DNA from: a virus
Reading direction: 5' to 3' (one strand)
IMG/VR virus record: IMGVR_UViG_3300020474_000149
Span: 1 to 21,314 of that record
DNA length: 21,314 nt
Made by a program: the position numbers and the translations under genes. Below the pieces are notes generated by a model, which was not told the DNA's origin, searched no databases, and was given only the letters and a program-made list of their open reading frames with translations. Every line of letters starts with the position of its first letter. Position 1 is the first letter of the stretch. Positions 5,044 through 12,671 of this stretch are shown in pieces.

Positions 5044-6609
5044 TTATTGAGTGGGTGGTTGTTGTGGTTGTTGTGCTAGTTCAGGGTTTTTAGATGGATC
5101 ATTAATTGGTGCTTTCATTGCATCAACCTGCATCTGAGCTGCCTGCATCTGCATCTGTTGCTGCTGCATCTGTGCTTGTTCTTGCTGTACTTCCTGCATC
5201 GAACGTACAAGATTCAATACATCAATACCTTGGGCTGCAGCCAATCGCTTAATCACTTCGTCTGTATTGATGAAGTTTGCGATAGCTTCTGGACCAAGTG
5301 TTTGTGCAAGGATTGTCAAGAATGCACTAAGGCTTTCTCGATCCTGTCCACGTCCTAATGCATTGATACCCGCAACAATTGTCGGCTTGACAATGTTCTT
5401 AGGAATCTTCGGGATGTCACCATTCCTTTGTGCATCAGCAAGTTTCTTATTGAGGTATGGAACAAGGAAGTCAACAGTCAGCAAAGAGAATAAACCTCCC
5501 AGCTGTTGTTCCAGTTCCATCTGAGTCATCCTGACTTCTTCCGCTGTGGTGCGTTCCGACTGTCTGATATTCAGAATCAAGAATGCATCACTGATACGTT
5601 GAGACAACGTACCTACCATTTCATATGCTGTACGGAAGTCAGCTGTCTTACCTACCTGAATGACACCAATGTCATCTGGTCTGCCCTGAATGATTGCTCC
5701 GTTACCAGCTGCTGCCAGTGTCGAAGGTTTGGTAGTACTTGATGGACTGACTGTAAACACGACCTTAGCCGCTGCTGCCGATCCCTCTACCAATGCTTGA
5801 GATAAACCCTCAAGAGATTTAAGGTCGCCAATAAATTGACCAACCCTTCCACGCCCGTAGGCTTCGCCATCAACAGTATTGAACCTCAATGGAATCCATG
5901 GATTTACATCGATAGGTGCTTTACCTTGTGAGCCTTTAACTATTTCTTCGTTGACTTCTTGATGCCAGATGAATCGATTGTTGTCTCGCCTGACATGCGT
6001 ATAGACATCAACATCATCATCATAACCACCTTCATCATCGACACGGTTTGGCTCTAATTGTTCTTTAGGTAGCTGTGTTTCAATCAGCTCCTTTGCTACT
6101 CGTTCCTTTGTGACTATTTCAATCACTTGACCGTTCCCATCCCGATCCACTACGTAGCGGTTCAGAGGATATACCTTTATGCCATGCTTACTCATGAACA
6201 CAAGCGCATTACCTGCTACAACTAAGTGCAGAAGTGCTTGGTGTACAGCTACACGATCATCTGATGCAGAGATTGACTCCAGAATAATTCTTTCAACCTT
6301 GGCAAATGCAAGGTCTAATTCTGATTTCATCTCAGGTGCAAAGTCTTGACCGAGTTGACTTTCGTCTAGCTGTAGTTTGAAGAAACTTGTTTGTACAGGT
6401 AGCAATGCAAGCATAAGCTTACTTGCCAAAGTGACACATGCTTTTGCACCTACCGATTGGTATGGTGTCTTTAGCTGTTTCATACCTGAGATATGTTCTT
6501 CATGTCCTTGAATTAAATATGGCAAGGTAAGCTCTGATGCTTGCCGTGCTTCTTCTAAAAATTGAGAACGATCGCTTGATAAATAATCATACCTAGTGCG
6601 TGCGCTCAT
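5044..6609 (-). CDS. Portal (head-tail connector) protein, T7 gp8-like
   Basis: The 521-residue product is close in size to T7 gp8 (536). Family features include the N-terminal TLPYLIQGHEEH segment, KTPYQSVGAKACVTLASKLM, and the stem/clip region RQSERTTAEEVRMTQMELEQ. The last 70 residues form a Gln/Met/Pro-rich tail (around QEVQQEQAQMQQQ), likely flexible. Twelve copies would form the ring through which DNA is packaged and ejected, at the head vertex. It follows a 175-residue virion-type gene by one base and precedes the scaffold gene. Confidence 0.95.
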   Translation of the reverse strand: MSARTRYDYLSSDRSQFLEEARQASELTLPYLIQGHEEHISGMKQLKTPYQSVGAKACVTLASKLMLALLPVQTSFFKLQLDESQLGQDFAPEMKSELDLAFAKVERIILESISASDDRVAVHQALLHLVVAGNALVFMSKHGIKVYPLNRYVVDRDGNGQVIEIVTKERVAKELIETQLPKEQLEPNRVDDEGGYDDDVDVYTHVRRDNNRFIWHQEVNEEIVKGSQGKAPIDVNPWIPLRFNTVDGEAYGRGRVGQFIGDLKSLEGLSQALVEGSAAAAKVVFTVSPSSTTKPSTLAAAGNGAIIQGRPDDIGVIQVGKTADFRTAYEMVGTLSQRISDAFLILNIRQSERTTAEEVRMTQMELEQQLGGLFSLLTVDFLVPYLNKKLADAQRNGDIPKIPKNIVKPTIVAGINALGRGQDRESLSAFLTILAQTLGPEAIANFINTDEVIKRLAAAQGIDVLNLVRSMQEVQQEQAQMQQQQMQMQAAQMQVDAMKAPINDPSKNPELAQQPQQPPTQ

Positions 6610-6610
6610 A

Positions 6611-7138
6611 TCAAATGTTTAGTTGATTAGTTGCAATTCCTCGAATTCTTTGACCAGTTCTATTGAAGGCACTATTATTTGCTCTTGCGTTATTATTTTG
6701 TCCAGCAAACCTAACACCTAGAACTGGGTTTCTCATCAATGGATTCTGTGAGGATTTAAGTGAGTCCTGTAGTCCCAAGAGTGCAGCCATATAGTTGTCT
6801 TCATTTTCCTGCATCTGTTGAGCAAAACTTGCTGACATATCACTCAGCATTTTGTCAAAGTCTGGCATCTCTGGTTCAGGTGCCGGTTCAGGTTCAGGTT
6901 CAGGTGTTGGTGTTGGAGAACCTGTGCTTGACAAATACGCATCGATTTTCGCGATGTCATTCTGGCTATTTACATTCTTAACTCCAGCCGCTGCTGCGTT
7001 GTCCTGATATTTAGACTCTGCAAACTTGGCCTTTAGTTCTGGTGATTGTGTCGCCGAACGTGCTGCAACAATACCTTTTCTATTCTCAATTTTCCGTAGT
7101 CTTTGTTGTCTTGCTAGGCGTCGCTGTCTACTAGCCAT
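6611..7138 (-). CDS. Probable virion or assembly protein upstream of portal (175 aa)
   Basis: I do not recognise a named family. The N-terminus is very basic (MASRQRRLARQQRLRKIENR), the middle is a Pro-Glu/Pro-Thr linker (about residues 75-90), a helical stretch follows (FDKMLSDMSASFAQQMQENE), and the C-terminus is Asn/Arg-rich with NPLMRNPVLGVRFAGQ. T7 encodes small tail or head assembly proteins (7.3, 6.7) just upstream of the portal gene, so a minor virion or tail assembly role is likely from position. The start overlaps the end of the preceding ORF by eight bases. Confidence 0.75.
   Translation of the reverse strand: MASRQRRLARQQRLRKIENRKGIVAARSATQSPELKAKFAESKYQDNAAAAGVKNVNSQNDIAKIDAYLSSTGSPTPTPEPEPEPAPEPEMPDFDKMLSDMSASFAQQMQENEDNYMAALLGLQDSLKSSQNPLMRNPVLGVRFAGQNNNARANNSAFNRTGQRIRGIATNQLNI
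6873..6914 (-). repeat. Hexanucleotide repeat encoding a Pro-Glu/Pro-Thr linker
   Basis: On the plus strand the hexamer GGTTCA occurs four times, at 6873 and three in a row from 6885 to 6902, interspersed with related GGTGCC and GGTGTT units. In the coding frame it gives alternating Pro with Glu, Ala or Thr. Such repeats change length easily by slippage, so linker length is likely to vary between strains. Confidence 0.8.
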
Positions 7139-7319
7139 CGTTTTGCTCCATGTATTGTATTACAAACTCAACAACATTGCGTTGTCCAGCTCTGTACATA
7201 ATCTTTTCTATTGAGTCTTCAGGTGAGGCGTTGTAGAGTGGAAAAGTATCTTCTAATGTACTGACAAGACCTCGGGATTGCATCCCATATGTCTCAAGCG
7301 TACTGAGGGAGATTGACAT
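7131..7319 (-). CDS. Small conserved phage protein (62 aa)
   Basis: Starting from the ATG at 7319 the product is MSISLSTLETYGMQSRGLVS and continues with EDTFPLYNASPEDSIEKIMY and VVEFVIQYME. It is probably helical. The position, between ribonucleotide reductase and head genes, corresponds to the T7 region of genes 6.5-7. The ATG overlaps the end of nrdB by 26 bases; a longer form to 7388 would be almost fully inside nrdB and is less likely. Its stop overlaps the next start. I cannot assign a function, but the frame is well structured and fills an otherwise empty gap. Confidence 0.68.
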   Translation of the reverse strand: MSISLSTLETYGMQSRGLVSTLEDTFPLYNASPEDSIEKIMYRAGQRNVVEFVIQYMEQNDG

Positions 7320-8013
7320 TACTATGCTCGAAGAATGCTGGCATCCGTGCTGACTTGGTGGCGGAAAGCTCGGGAGCTTTTCCTTCATACATCAAGCGAT
7401 CACTGGAATCCAGCCAAAATTTTTTGTCTAAATATTTATCGGTGTTGCTACCCAAAGGTTGCATCACCCAGTTAATAGTTGCCTTCCGAAGCTTGTCAAG
7501 GCTAGGAGAGATATCAAGCCCCAGCTCCCGACAAACAATACTATTGGAAGCAACGTGAATTTGTTCATCTCTAGAAATATCTGCACTTACGGTTCGCATT
7601 CCTGCGTCACCATTAAAGCGAAAGAATGGTAGAAGAACGAAGAAAATTGCACGCTCGGCAACCATCGCTTTGAGGATCGTATGATCCGGATGCGCTGTCC
7701 AAGCATCACGTAGCCGTAACGCTTCAGCCTCAGCCTTTTGATCAACCCCGTAAGCATTGGCAATGTAACCAAGTGCCAGGTCATGGTTTTCTTCGTCCCT
7801 AATGTTTGACTCCAGAAGTTCCCTCGATAGGTACGGTACGTCGGTATCCAATCCATCACGGATAAAATCTCCCACAGGCAGTTCCATGTGTCGTAAGGCA
7901 AGGGCACGTAGCAATGTTTCGTGTGCTCCTCCCTTGCATGTACCAGCAGTTGTTTGTACTGGTGTCCATTTCCTCTTTCGAGTCAGTAGTTTTTGATAAG
8001 GGTTCATTCTCAT
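7294..8013 (-). CDS. nrdB: Class I ribonucleotide reductase small (radical) subunit
   Basis: The 239-residue product has the ferritin-like R2 ligand set: Glu in MELP, ExxH in EENH, Glu in AERAIFF and ExxH in DEQIH, with family-like spacing. Normally a Tyr stands four residues after the first His; here that position is Leu (ENHDLAL). The tyrosyl radical of class Ia/Ib is therefore not possible, and a metal-only (for example Mn/Mn or Mn/Fe) or other cofactor is implied. The C-terminus keeps a Tyr (LPQYA), as R2 tails use for radical transfer. It is much shorter than E. coli NrdB (376). The ATG at 8013 overlaps the nrdA stop as ATGA. It pairs with NrdA to make dNTPs for phage replication. Confidence 0.88.
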   Translation of the reverse strand: MRMNPYQKLLTRKRKWTPVQTTAGTCKGGAHETLLRALALRHMELPVGDFIRDGLDTDVPYLSRELLESNIRDEENHDLALGYIANAYGVDQKAEAEALRLRDAWTAHPDHTILKAMVAERAIFFVLLPFFRFNGDAGMRTVSADISRDEQIHVASNSIVCRELGLDISPSLDKLRKATINWVMQPLGSNTDKYLDKKFWLDSSDRLMYEGKAPELSATKSARMPAFFEHSNVNLPQYA

Positions 8014-9380
8014 TCTTGACAATCACATTGTGGTTCATCTTTAAGTAGGTCTTCCAAATAACTGTCTACATCAGCTTCATCTAGTGCAGCATATGCACTT
8101 GACTTGTCTTGGGTATCGCCCATGACTTGCAGACTGTAGTAAAGACTTGTTTGCGGGGACCGTAGCCACTCTTCGACGAACTCATTGTCGTAGGTCACAA
8201 CATCACTCCAAGAGTTAAAGCTGTATCCATGAAGAAGCCCTGTGTTGTCAAACATCACCATCAGATTGTCAGCTACACGCTTGTACGCATCCCAGCCAAC
8301 TTCTGAAGCAATCTCAACATCACCATATTCATATGTTTGAACACCGAACGTACCGCTATCACGGTCTACCGTCCGGCTAATGGGCGGAGCAATCTCTGGT
8401 GTACATGTATAGCCATCAAGGTCTTTAGACCTGTAGCTGCAGCTTGCGGTAGGGGCGATTGCAAAAGCCCTATCCATTTTGTTTACTCTGGCAATGTTTG
8501 CCGCTGCATTGATGCCAAGTTTGAATTGAACAGCTAGTTCATAAGCAGCTGTTCGGATAACCTTTCCAGTATTAACTGCCTCTAGTGCTTCTCCAAATTG
8601 GTTGTACGTTATGCCGTACCGCCGTAGGAGATTTGCGAGTCCGAGTACTCCCAATCCGACCTGTCGGTCTGTCTCAGATGGGAGGTATTCCCCTGAATCA
8701 CCAACGCCAGTTCGACCATGGAGTTCGCACAGCTGGGACATCCCTTCAATAAAAGCTCGCGGCACGTCGTCAAATTCACAGGCACCGAGAGAGACATGCT
8801 GTAGCAAGCAGGTTCCTCTACTGGGCAGATACACTTCAAGACAAACGTTCCCTCTGATGCGTTTTCCATTCTTGTCATACTTAACTTTGTTTAGCCAGAT
8901 GTCACCTGATTTAATTCCGTGCAGGAGTTCTTCCTTAAACGTACACCCCTCCCACCATTCGGGGGTGATGTTGATGCATCGTTTGACCCAAGGTAGTTCG
9001 GCTCTAGGAGTAGTAATAAACTCAAGAGCATCAGGGTGGGATAAATCAATATGACAAACAATCGCGCCGTTTTTATAAACACCACCGCGCCTGAGTATTT
9101 CATTTAAGGTCGAGTAGATTTTTGCGAAAGATACTGGACCTGATGCAACAAGTCCCTTTCCATTTTCTGCTCCTTTGGGTCGCAGTTTCGACAGGTGGAT
9201 CGCGCAGCCTGCTCCATATCGCAGAGCATGGCTAGCAAACTTCCAGCTTGCTTCGATTCCATTTGGTCCTTCCATTTCGTCTTCAACGACGAACACAGTG
9301 CATGAAACTGGAAGCCGTGACTCTGGATTGTCGAGCCACGATTGAACACGTCCAGTACGTGAGATTAGCGAGGTGGTCAT
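8010..9380 (-). CDS. nrdA: Class I ribonucleotide reductase large (catalytic) subunit, compact form
   Basis: The 456-residue protein has the reductase active site: an early Cys (LPVSCTVFV), the radical site NVCLE (N-x-C-x-E) and the second redox Cys in GTCLLQ. Near the C-terminus a Tyr-Tyr pair (TSLYYS) and two closing cysteines (CDCQE) are the class I signatures for radical transfer and re-reduction. The N-terminal ATP-cone is absent and the protein is far shorter than E. coli NrdA (761), so dATP feedback at the activity site should be missing. Compact cyanophage enzymes of this kind were once labelled class II; the Tyr pair and the adjacent small subunit argue for class I. Confidence 0.93.
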   Translation of the reverse strand: MTTSLISRTGRVQSWLDNPESRLPVSCTVFVVEDEMEGPNGIEASWKFASHALRYGAGCAIHLSKLRPKGAENGKGLVASGPVSFAKIYSTLNEILRRGGVYKNGAIVCHIDLSHPDALEFITTPRAELPWVKRCINITPEWWEGCTFKEELLHGIKSGDIWLNKVKYDKNGKRIRGNVCLEVYLPSRGTCLLQHVSLGACEFDDVPRAFIEGMSQLCELHGRTGVGDSGEYLPSETDRQVGLGVLGLANLLRRYGITYNQFGEALEAVNTGKVIRTAAYELAVQFKLGINAAANIARVNKMDRAFAIAPTASCSYRSKDLDGYTCTPEIAPPISRTVDRDSGTFGVQTYEYGDVEIASEVGWDAYKRVADNLMVMFDNTGLLHGYSFNSWSDVVTYDNEFVEEWLRSPQTSLYYSLQVMGDTQDKSSAYAALDEADVDSYLEDLLKDEPQCDCQE

Positions 9381-9383
9381 TTA

Positions 9384-9749
9384 TTAAATAAGATCAGTAA
9401 GTGTTGGTTCTTTGTAGTTTGGTCCTTTCAGAACCTTGCCATCAGCTCTGTAGATAGGCTTACCGTCTTCTCCAAGCTTTGACATATTTGATTCGTGGAT
9501 ACGATGCATTGCTTCATCGAGATCCCATTCTTGACTAGCTGCCATTTGATAACAGACATACACCAAATCAGCTAGTTCTTTTAGCTGTTCTGTTTCTTCT
9601 TTGAAGTGGTATGCCTCATGGAACTCACTCCATTCTTCATCGATCAATGCTTTTTGTACTGATCTCTGATGGATCCCTGTCGTCAGAGAGTAAGCTGCTC
9701 GGAATTGCTCCGCTTGATCCATTAGGGATCTGTGAATGTAGGAGTTCAT
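9384..9749 (-). CDS. MazG-like nucleotide pyrophosphohydrolase
   Basis: From the ATG at 9749 the 121-residue product contains the all-alpha NTP pyrophosphatase signature: EExxE in DEEWSEF and ExxD in KELADLVYV, which bind Mg2+. The tail GKPIYRADGKVLKGPNYKEP is typical of phage members of this family. It probably hydrolyses (d)NTPs or an alarmone-like nucleotide in the cytoplasm, and its neighbours DUF3310 and ribonucleotide reductase are also nucleotide genes. The frame is open upstream to 9842, but earlier ATGs give a poor N-terminus. The start lies inside the DUF3310 gene, giving a 113-base overlap. Confidence 0.85.
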   Translation of the reverse strand: MNSYIHRSLMDQAEQFRAAYSLTTGIHQRSVQKALIDEEWSEFHEAYHFKEETEQLKELADLVYVCYQMAASQEWDLDEAMHRIHESNMSKLGEDGKPIYRADGKVLKGPNYKEPTLTDLI

Positions 9750-9927
9750 TTTCAAGATAGTGGATAGCCTTTTTAAGGTCGTTAGCCTTTGTGTTATTAC
9801 TTTTGAAACCGGCTCTGCAAATATATTTAATAGCACAGCCAAGGTGATAGTTTAGTTCCCAGTCTCTGATTGCATCCCAGCATTCGATTGATCCTCGGGT
9901 GTAATAGTCGGGTGAATAATGGGCCAT
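9637..9927 (-). CDS. DUF3310 family protein (T7 gp1.7-related family)
   Basis: The 96-residue product begins MAHYSPDYYTRGSIECWDAI and has LNYHLGCAIKYICRAGFKSN followed by DLKKAIHYLENEL, the full DUF3310 pattern. I recall that T7 gp1.7, a nucleotide kinase, belongs to the same family, so a role in nucleotide metabolism is plausible but not proven. The last 30 residues (from about residue 66) are Ser/Pro-rich, lie beyond the domain, and are the part overlapped by the MazG-like gene. The start overlaps the preceding 64-residue ORF by 76 bases. Confidence 0.83.
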   Translation of the reverse strand: MAHYSPDYYTRGSIECWDAIRDWELNYHLGCAIKYICRAGFKSNNTKANDLKKAIHYLENELLHSQIPNGSSGAIPSSLLSDDRDPSEISTKSIDR

Positions 9928-10046
9928 TGTTGTACTAGATTACTAACGGTGTTTGATAGGACATAGTTTTGTCGCTGCAGTGCCATGAAGACAGTAATCA
10001 AATCTTCTCTTTCTGCTTTAGGTAGAAGATCATCCAACCTTCGCAT
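9852..10046 (-). CDS. Conserved small cyanophage protein (64 aa)
   Basis: The product starts MRRLDDLLPKAEREDLITVF and has MALQRQNYVLSNTVSNLV, a helical pattern seen in T7-like cyanophages between exonuclease and nucleotide genes; function unknown. The start was chosen by the ribosome binding site: AGGAG six bases before the ATG at 10046. A longer frame to 10130 would overlap the exonuclease gene by 100 bases and has no such site. It overlaps the exonuclease end by 17 bases and DUF3310 by 76. Confidence 0.72.
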   Translation of the reverse strand: MRRLDDLLPKAEREDLITVFMALQRQNYVLSNTVSNLVQQWPIIHPTITPEDQSNAGMQSETGN

Positions 10047-10800
10047 CTTGAACTCCTGCTCCATCGTTAACTTTGTAACCGGGGGAGGGGGTCCAAGGTA
10101 TGACTCGTTTGTCTGTTGCGTCATAGTCATCGCATGTAAGTATTCGTGCCAGGCGTGCGTTCATCAAAGCAACCTCTTCGCCTAGTTCTTTCTTTGCAAA
10201 GGCTTTAACAACTGTTTCCCAGCTGTATCCATCCTCTTCAAATAATGCAACAGCACGTTTGATTCCAATGCCTGGCACTCCGCTGTAACCATCAGTTTGG
10301 TCTCCAGCTAGTGTTTGTATAAGGTGCCATTTCGCACCCTCTTCTGGTGTGATGTGAAGTGTCTCTTCCATGGTGAAAACATGGCCAGGGATTTGACGCA
10401 TGTCTTTGTCTGGACTAACAATAATGTTGCCAGGATGTTCGGTTGCGTAGATACCCATAGCATCATCAGCTTCTAATTCAGGAAGTCGAATAACCTCATA
10501 CTGTTTGGTCAACTCAGATATAACGCGCCTGTATCCACAGGGCTTCTTACGATTTCGATGACCCTTGTAATCTGGGTAAATTTTTTTCCTGAAATTCTTA
10601 GAGTCACTAAAGAACAAGATAGGTTCGGGTATATCCCAAATGAAAGCTTGTTTGATCTTTGACAACTCTCTAATTACGTGCCCATAAGCCTCACTGAACT
10701 TACTGACTACTGTGATTACATCATCGCCCCAATCAATTTCATCCTCAGCTCCGGCACACGCTTTATAAACAATATAGTCAGCGTCAACCAGTAGTTTCAT
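10030..10800 (-). CDS. 5'-3' exonuclease (T7 gp6-like, FEN family)
   Basis: The 256-residue product shows the 5' nuclease fold: the N-terminal acidic site VDADYIVYKA, the conserved LEADDAMGI and IIVSPDKDMRQI acidic motifs, and the helix-three-turn-helix with GDQTDGYSGVPGIGIKRA that binds DNA. In T7 the gp6 exonuclease degrades host DNA to nucleotides, removes primers and aids recombination. The ATG at 10800 overlaps the polymerase stop as ATGA; the TTG three bases earlier is a less likely start. It lies just after the polymerase, as in T7 gene order 5-6. Confidence 0.93.
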   Translation of the reverse strand: MKLLVDADYIVYKACAGAEDEIDWGDDVITVVSKFSEAYGHVIRELSKIKQAFIWDIPEPILFFSDSKNFRKKIYPDYKGHRNRKKPCGYRRVISELTKQYEVIRLPELEADDAMGIYATEHPGNIIVSPDKDMRQIPGHVFTMEETLHITPEEGAKWHLIQTLAGDQTDGYSGVPGIGIKRAVALFEEDGYSWETVVKAFAKKELGEEVALMNARLARILTCDDYDATDKRVIPWTPSPGYKVNDGAGVQDAKVG

Positions 10801-12080
10801 CAATGCACCTCCGACCAGTCTTTCCCTTGCTTCGCCTCAGCTGCGATTGGCACTCTGAGGTTGTAGTACTCTCCAGCTTCTGCAGCTGCAAGTACCAGGG
10901 ATGCTGATAAGTCGTCTGCGTGGTCTGGGTGGCATTCAAATTGTAATTCGTCATGTATAAATGCGAGCTGTGATGCACACAGCTTCAGTTGTTTAATATG
11001 ATTGTGAACGATAACCATTTGCCGTTTTGCTACGATACCAGCCGATGACTGGAGCAAATAGTTCAATGCTTTGTGTGGACTATCTACTTTGATGTGTCGT
11101 CCATCTATAGCCTTAATATAGCCCTCCTTACTCTTCTCTTTGATTGCCTCCAGAAGTTCCGCAAGTCCATCAATAGCAGAAACGAAAGCTTCTCTAATTT
11201 CCTTACCCTTCTTTTTAGCCTGTCCACTTGTTAGAAGGGGGTCATAGGAATATCCAATTTTTTCGTTGCCTGCCCCATAGATGAAGGCATAGCTGATGGT
11301 TTTAATAGCCCGTCTACTGACTCCAACCTTGTCTGCATTGACTTGATGAATGTCACCGTTGAGTAGAGTTTCGGTAAAAGAATTGCTCCAGCGGCCAAGA
11401 TAGTGGCCGAGCATACGAAGCTCGATACCGCTAAGGTCGGCACCAACCATGATTTGACCTGGCGTAGCTTGGAATAGCTTTCTGAATTCTGGGTCACTTT
11501 TTGTCTGTCCTAAATTCGGTTTACGGTGTGCACATCGATGTGTGTTTGTAGCAACTGAACAGTGGTGATGTATTCGGCTAGCAGTCGTACATAGCCTGAG
11601 CCATGCGTTGGTGCCTTCGGAGATCATCCCCAAGCTCTTCGTAATATCGAGACATTTCAGAAACTCCAAAGCAATCGACGGTCCACCTGATGCAGCCGTC
11701 TCCTTCAGAACAATCTCGTCGATAATCGGCTTCCCAGTAGCTGTCAGCTGTGTCGGCTTCCAGCCATGAAATGTTTGCAGGATCCATGAAATATGATCTC
11801 GTGATGTTGGATTAGTTTCTTTTAGTCTGGTAAATACGGAGCCTTCGACATACCCAGATGTTTTGTTATTTCGTTTAGGAGTAAAGTCTGATCCTGCAAC
11901 GAAAGGGTGCCTGTTGCGTAATAGTTCAACAGTTTCTTCAAGCTCTTTTCTGAGAGTAGATGCAAGTTTCCATGCAGCACGTTGGTCAAAGTACCATCCA
12001 TGTAGTTCTTGTTCAGTTAATATTTGAGCTACGTCGTGCTCAAGCCGTACCCACTCAGGTATTTGTGGAAGTGGTCGCAT
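10800..12080 (-). CDS. Family A DNA polymerase, polymerase domain (T7 gp5 C-terminal part)
   Basis: The 426-residue product holds palm and fingers motifs: motif A in GADLSGIELRMLGHYL (catalytic Asp), motif B RRAIKTISYAFIYG (Arg, Lys, Tyr, Tyr-Gly of the O helix) and motif C IHDELQ. The residue at the E. coli Phe762 position is Tyr, as in T7. It lacks a proofreading domain, which lies in the overlapping upstream frame; relative to it this frame is -1. The ATG at 12080 (MRPLPQIPEW) gives a 52-base overlap; an ATG at 12137 is also in frame. T7 gp5 is one 704-residue protein, so the split is notable. The EWVRLEHDVAQIL segment corresponds to where T7 gp5 resumes after its exonuclease domain. Confidence 0.93.
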   Translation of the reverse strand: MRPLPQIPEWVRLEHDVAQILTEQELHGWYFDQRAAWKLASTLRKELEETVELLRNRHPFVAGSDFTPKRNNKTSGYVEGSVFTRLKETNPTSRDHISWILQTFHGWKPTQLTATGKPIIDEIVLKETAASGGPSIALEFLKCLDITKSLGMISEGTNAWLRLCTTASRIHHHCSVATNTHRCAHRKPNLGQTKSDPEFRKLFQATPGQIMVGADLSGIELRMLGHYLGRWSNSFTETLLNGDIHQVNADKVGVSRRAIKTISYAFIYGAGNEKIGYSYDPLLTSGQAKKKGKEIREAFVSAIDGLAELLEAIKEKSKEGYIKAIDGRHIKVDSPHKALNYLLQSSAGIVAKRQMVIVHNHIKQLKLCASQLAFIHDELQFECHPDHADDLSASLVLAAAEAGEYYNLRVPIAAEAKQGKDWSEVH

Positions 12081-12556
12081 AATTTGGTGGTTACTTTTAC
12101 GTCTTGACAGCAATACGTTTCCATTTCTGGAGACCATTCTTGCCAGTCTGTTGTCTTACCGAACTCACCTTTGTATTCACCTAGCCGATACCCATAAGCT
12201 TCTAAGCTATGCCTGCCGTACATTTGTAGCGGCATGTTGGCAATGCTCCTCTTCTTATCAATATCCAAGATGTCTGTGTGATACAGACGTGATAAGAGCA
12301 ATGTATCTAAAACTAGAGCTTCAGGATTAAACCAAGGATACAGCTTCTTGATTACTGGAATGTCGTATCCAATCACATTGTGCCCGACAATTACATCAGC
12401 ATCTTCTAGACGTTGTACACCCCGAACAATCGGCTCTTCATTGCCTTGATCGTTGTACACAATGGTCTTGTCAGTATCGCTGTCATAAATAACAAGGCAA
12501 TGGATCTTGGTAAGATCATTTAGCAGTCCGTCCGTCTCCAGATCGAATACCAGCAT
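12029..12556 (-). CDS. DNA polymerase 3'-5' exonuclease domain as separate ORF
   Basis: The 175-residue product matches the N-terminal proofreading domain of T7 gp5: motif Exo I MLVFDLETDG, Exo II VIVGHNVIGYDIPVI, and Exo III YCCQDVKVTTKL (the usual Tyr-x(3)-Asp spacing). These acidic residues bind two metal ions. The frame then ends after 11 more residues past HFHKYL. The polymerase domain continues in the -1 frame in the same region. Either the two chains assemble, a frameshift joins them, or a base is wrong in this assembly. The ATG at 12556 begins exactly at Exo I, so there is no missing N-terminus. Confidence 0.9.
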   Translation of the reverse strand: MLVFDLETDGLLNDLTKIHCLVIYDSDTDKTIVYNDQGNEEPIVRGVQRLEDADVIVGHNVIGYDIPVIKKLYPWFNPEALVLDTLLLSRLYHTDILDIDKKRSIANMPLQMYGRHSLEAYGYRLGEYKGEFGKTTDWQEWSPEMETYCCQDVKVTTKLCDHFHKYLSGYGLSTT

Positions 12557-12671
12557 TTTTCCAGATGTATGTTTTATCTACAAACTGTGCTCGTTTAACT
12601 GCCTCAGCTGTAGGTGGGTTAGGTTTAGAAATCAGTTGTTGCGTCGAACTCTTTTTCGATTGCTGTTTCAT
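12516..12671 (-). CDS. Candidate small ORF bridging primase and polymerase genes (51 aa)
   Basis: The ORF opens with MKQQSKKSSTQQL, then PNPPTAEAVKRAQFVDKTYI and WKNAGIRSGDGRTAK. It fills the 68-base gap between primase-helicase and exonuclease, overlapping the former by 47 bases and the latter by 41. The central part looks protein-like and is basic, but there is no strong ribosome binding site and I do not recognise it. T7 has small genes in this interval (4.1-4.7). It may be chance. Confidence 0.4.
   Translation of the reverse strand: MKQQSKKSSTQQLISKPNPPTAEAVKRAQFVDKTYIWKNAGIRSGDGRTAK

Noticed and set aside
7131-7388. Longer 85-residue form of the 62-residue ORF
   Set aside because: The extra N-terminus lies wholly within nrdB and has no protein-like pattern; the ATG at 7319 with a short overlap is more credible.
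9750-9842. N-terminal extension of the MazG-like protein
   Set aside because: It would add 31 residues unlike the family and increase overlap with DUF3310 further.
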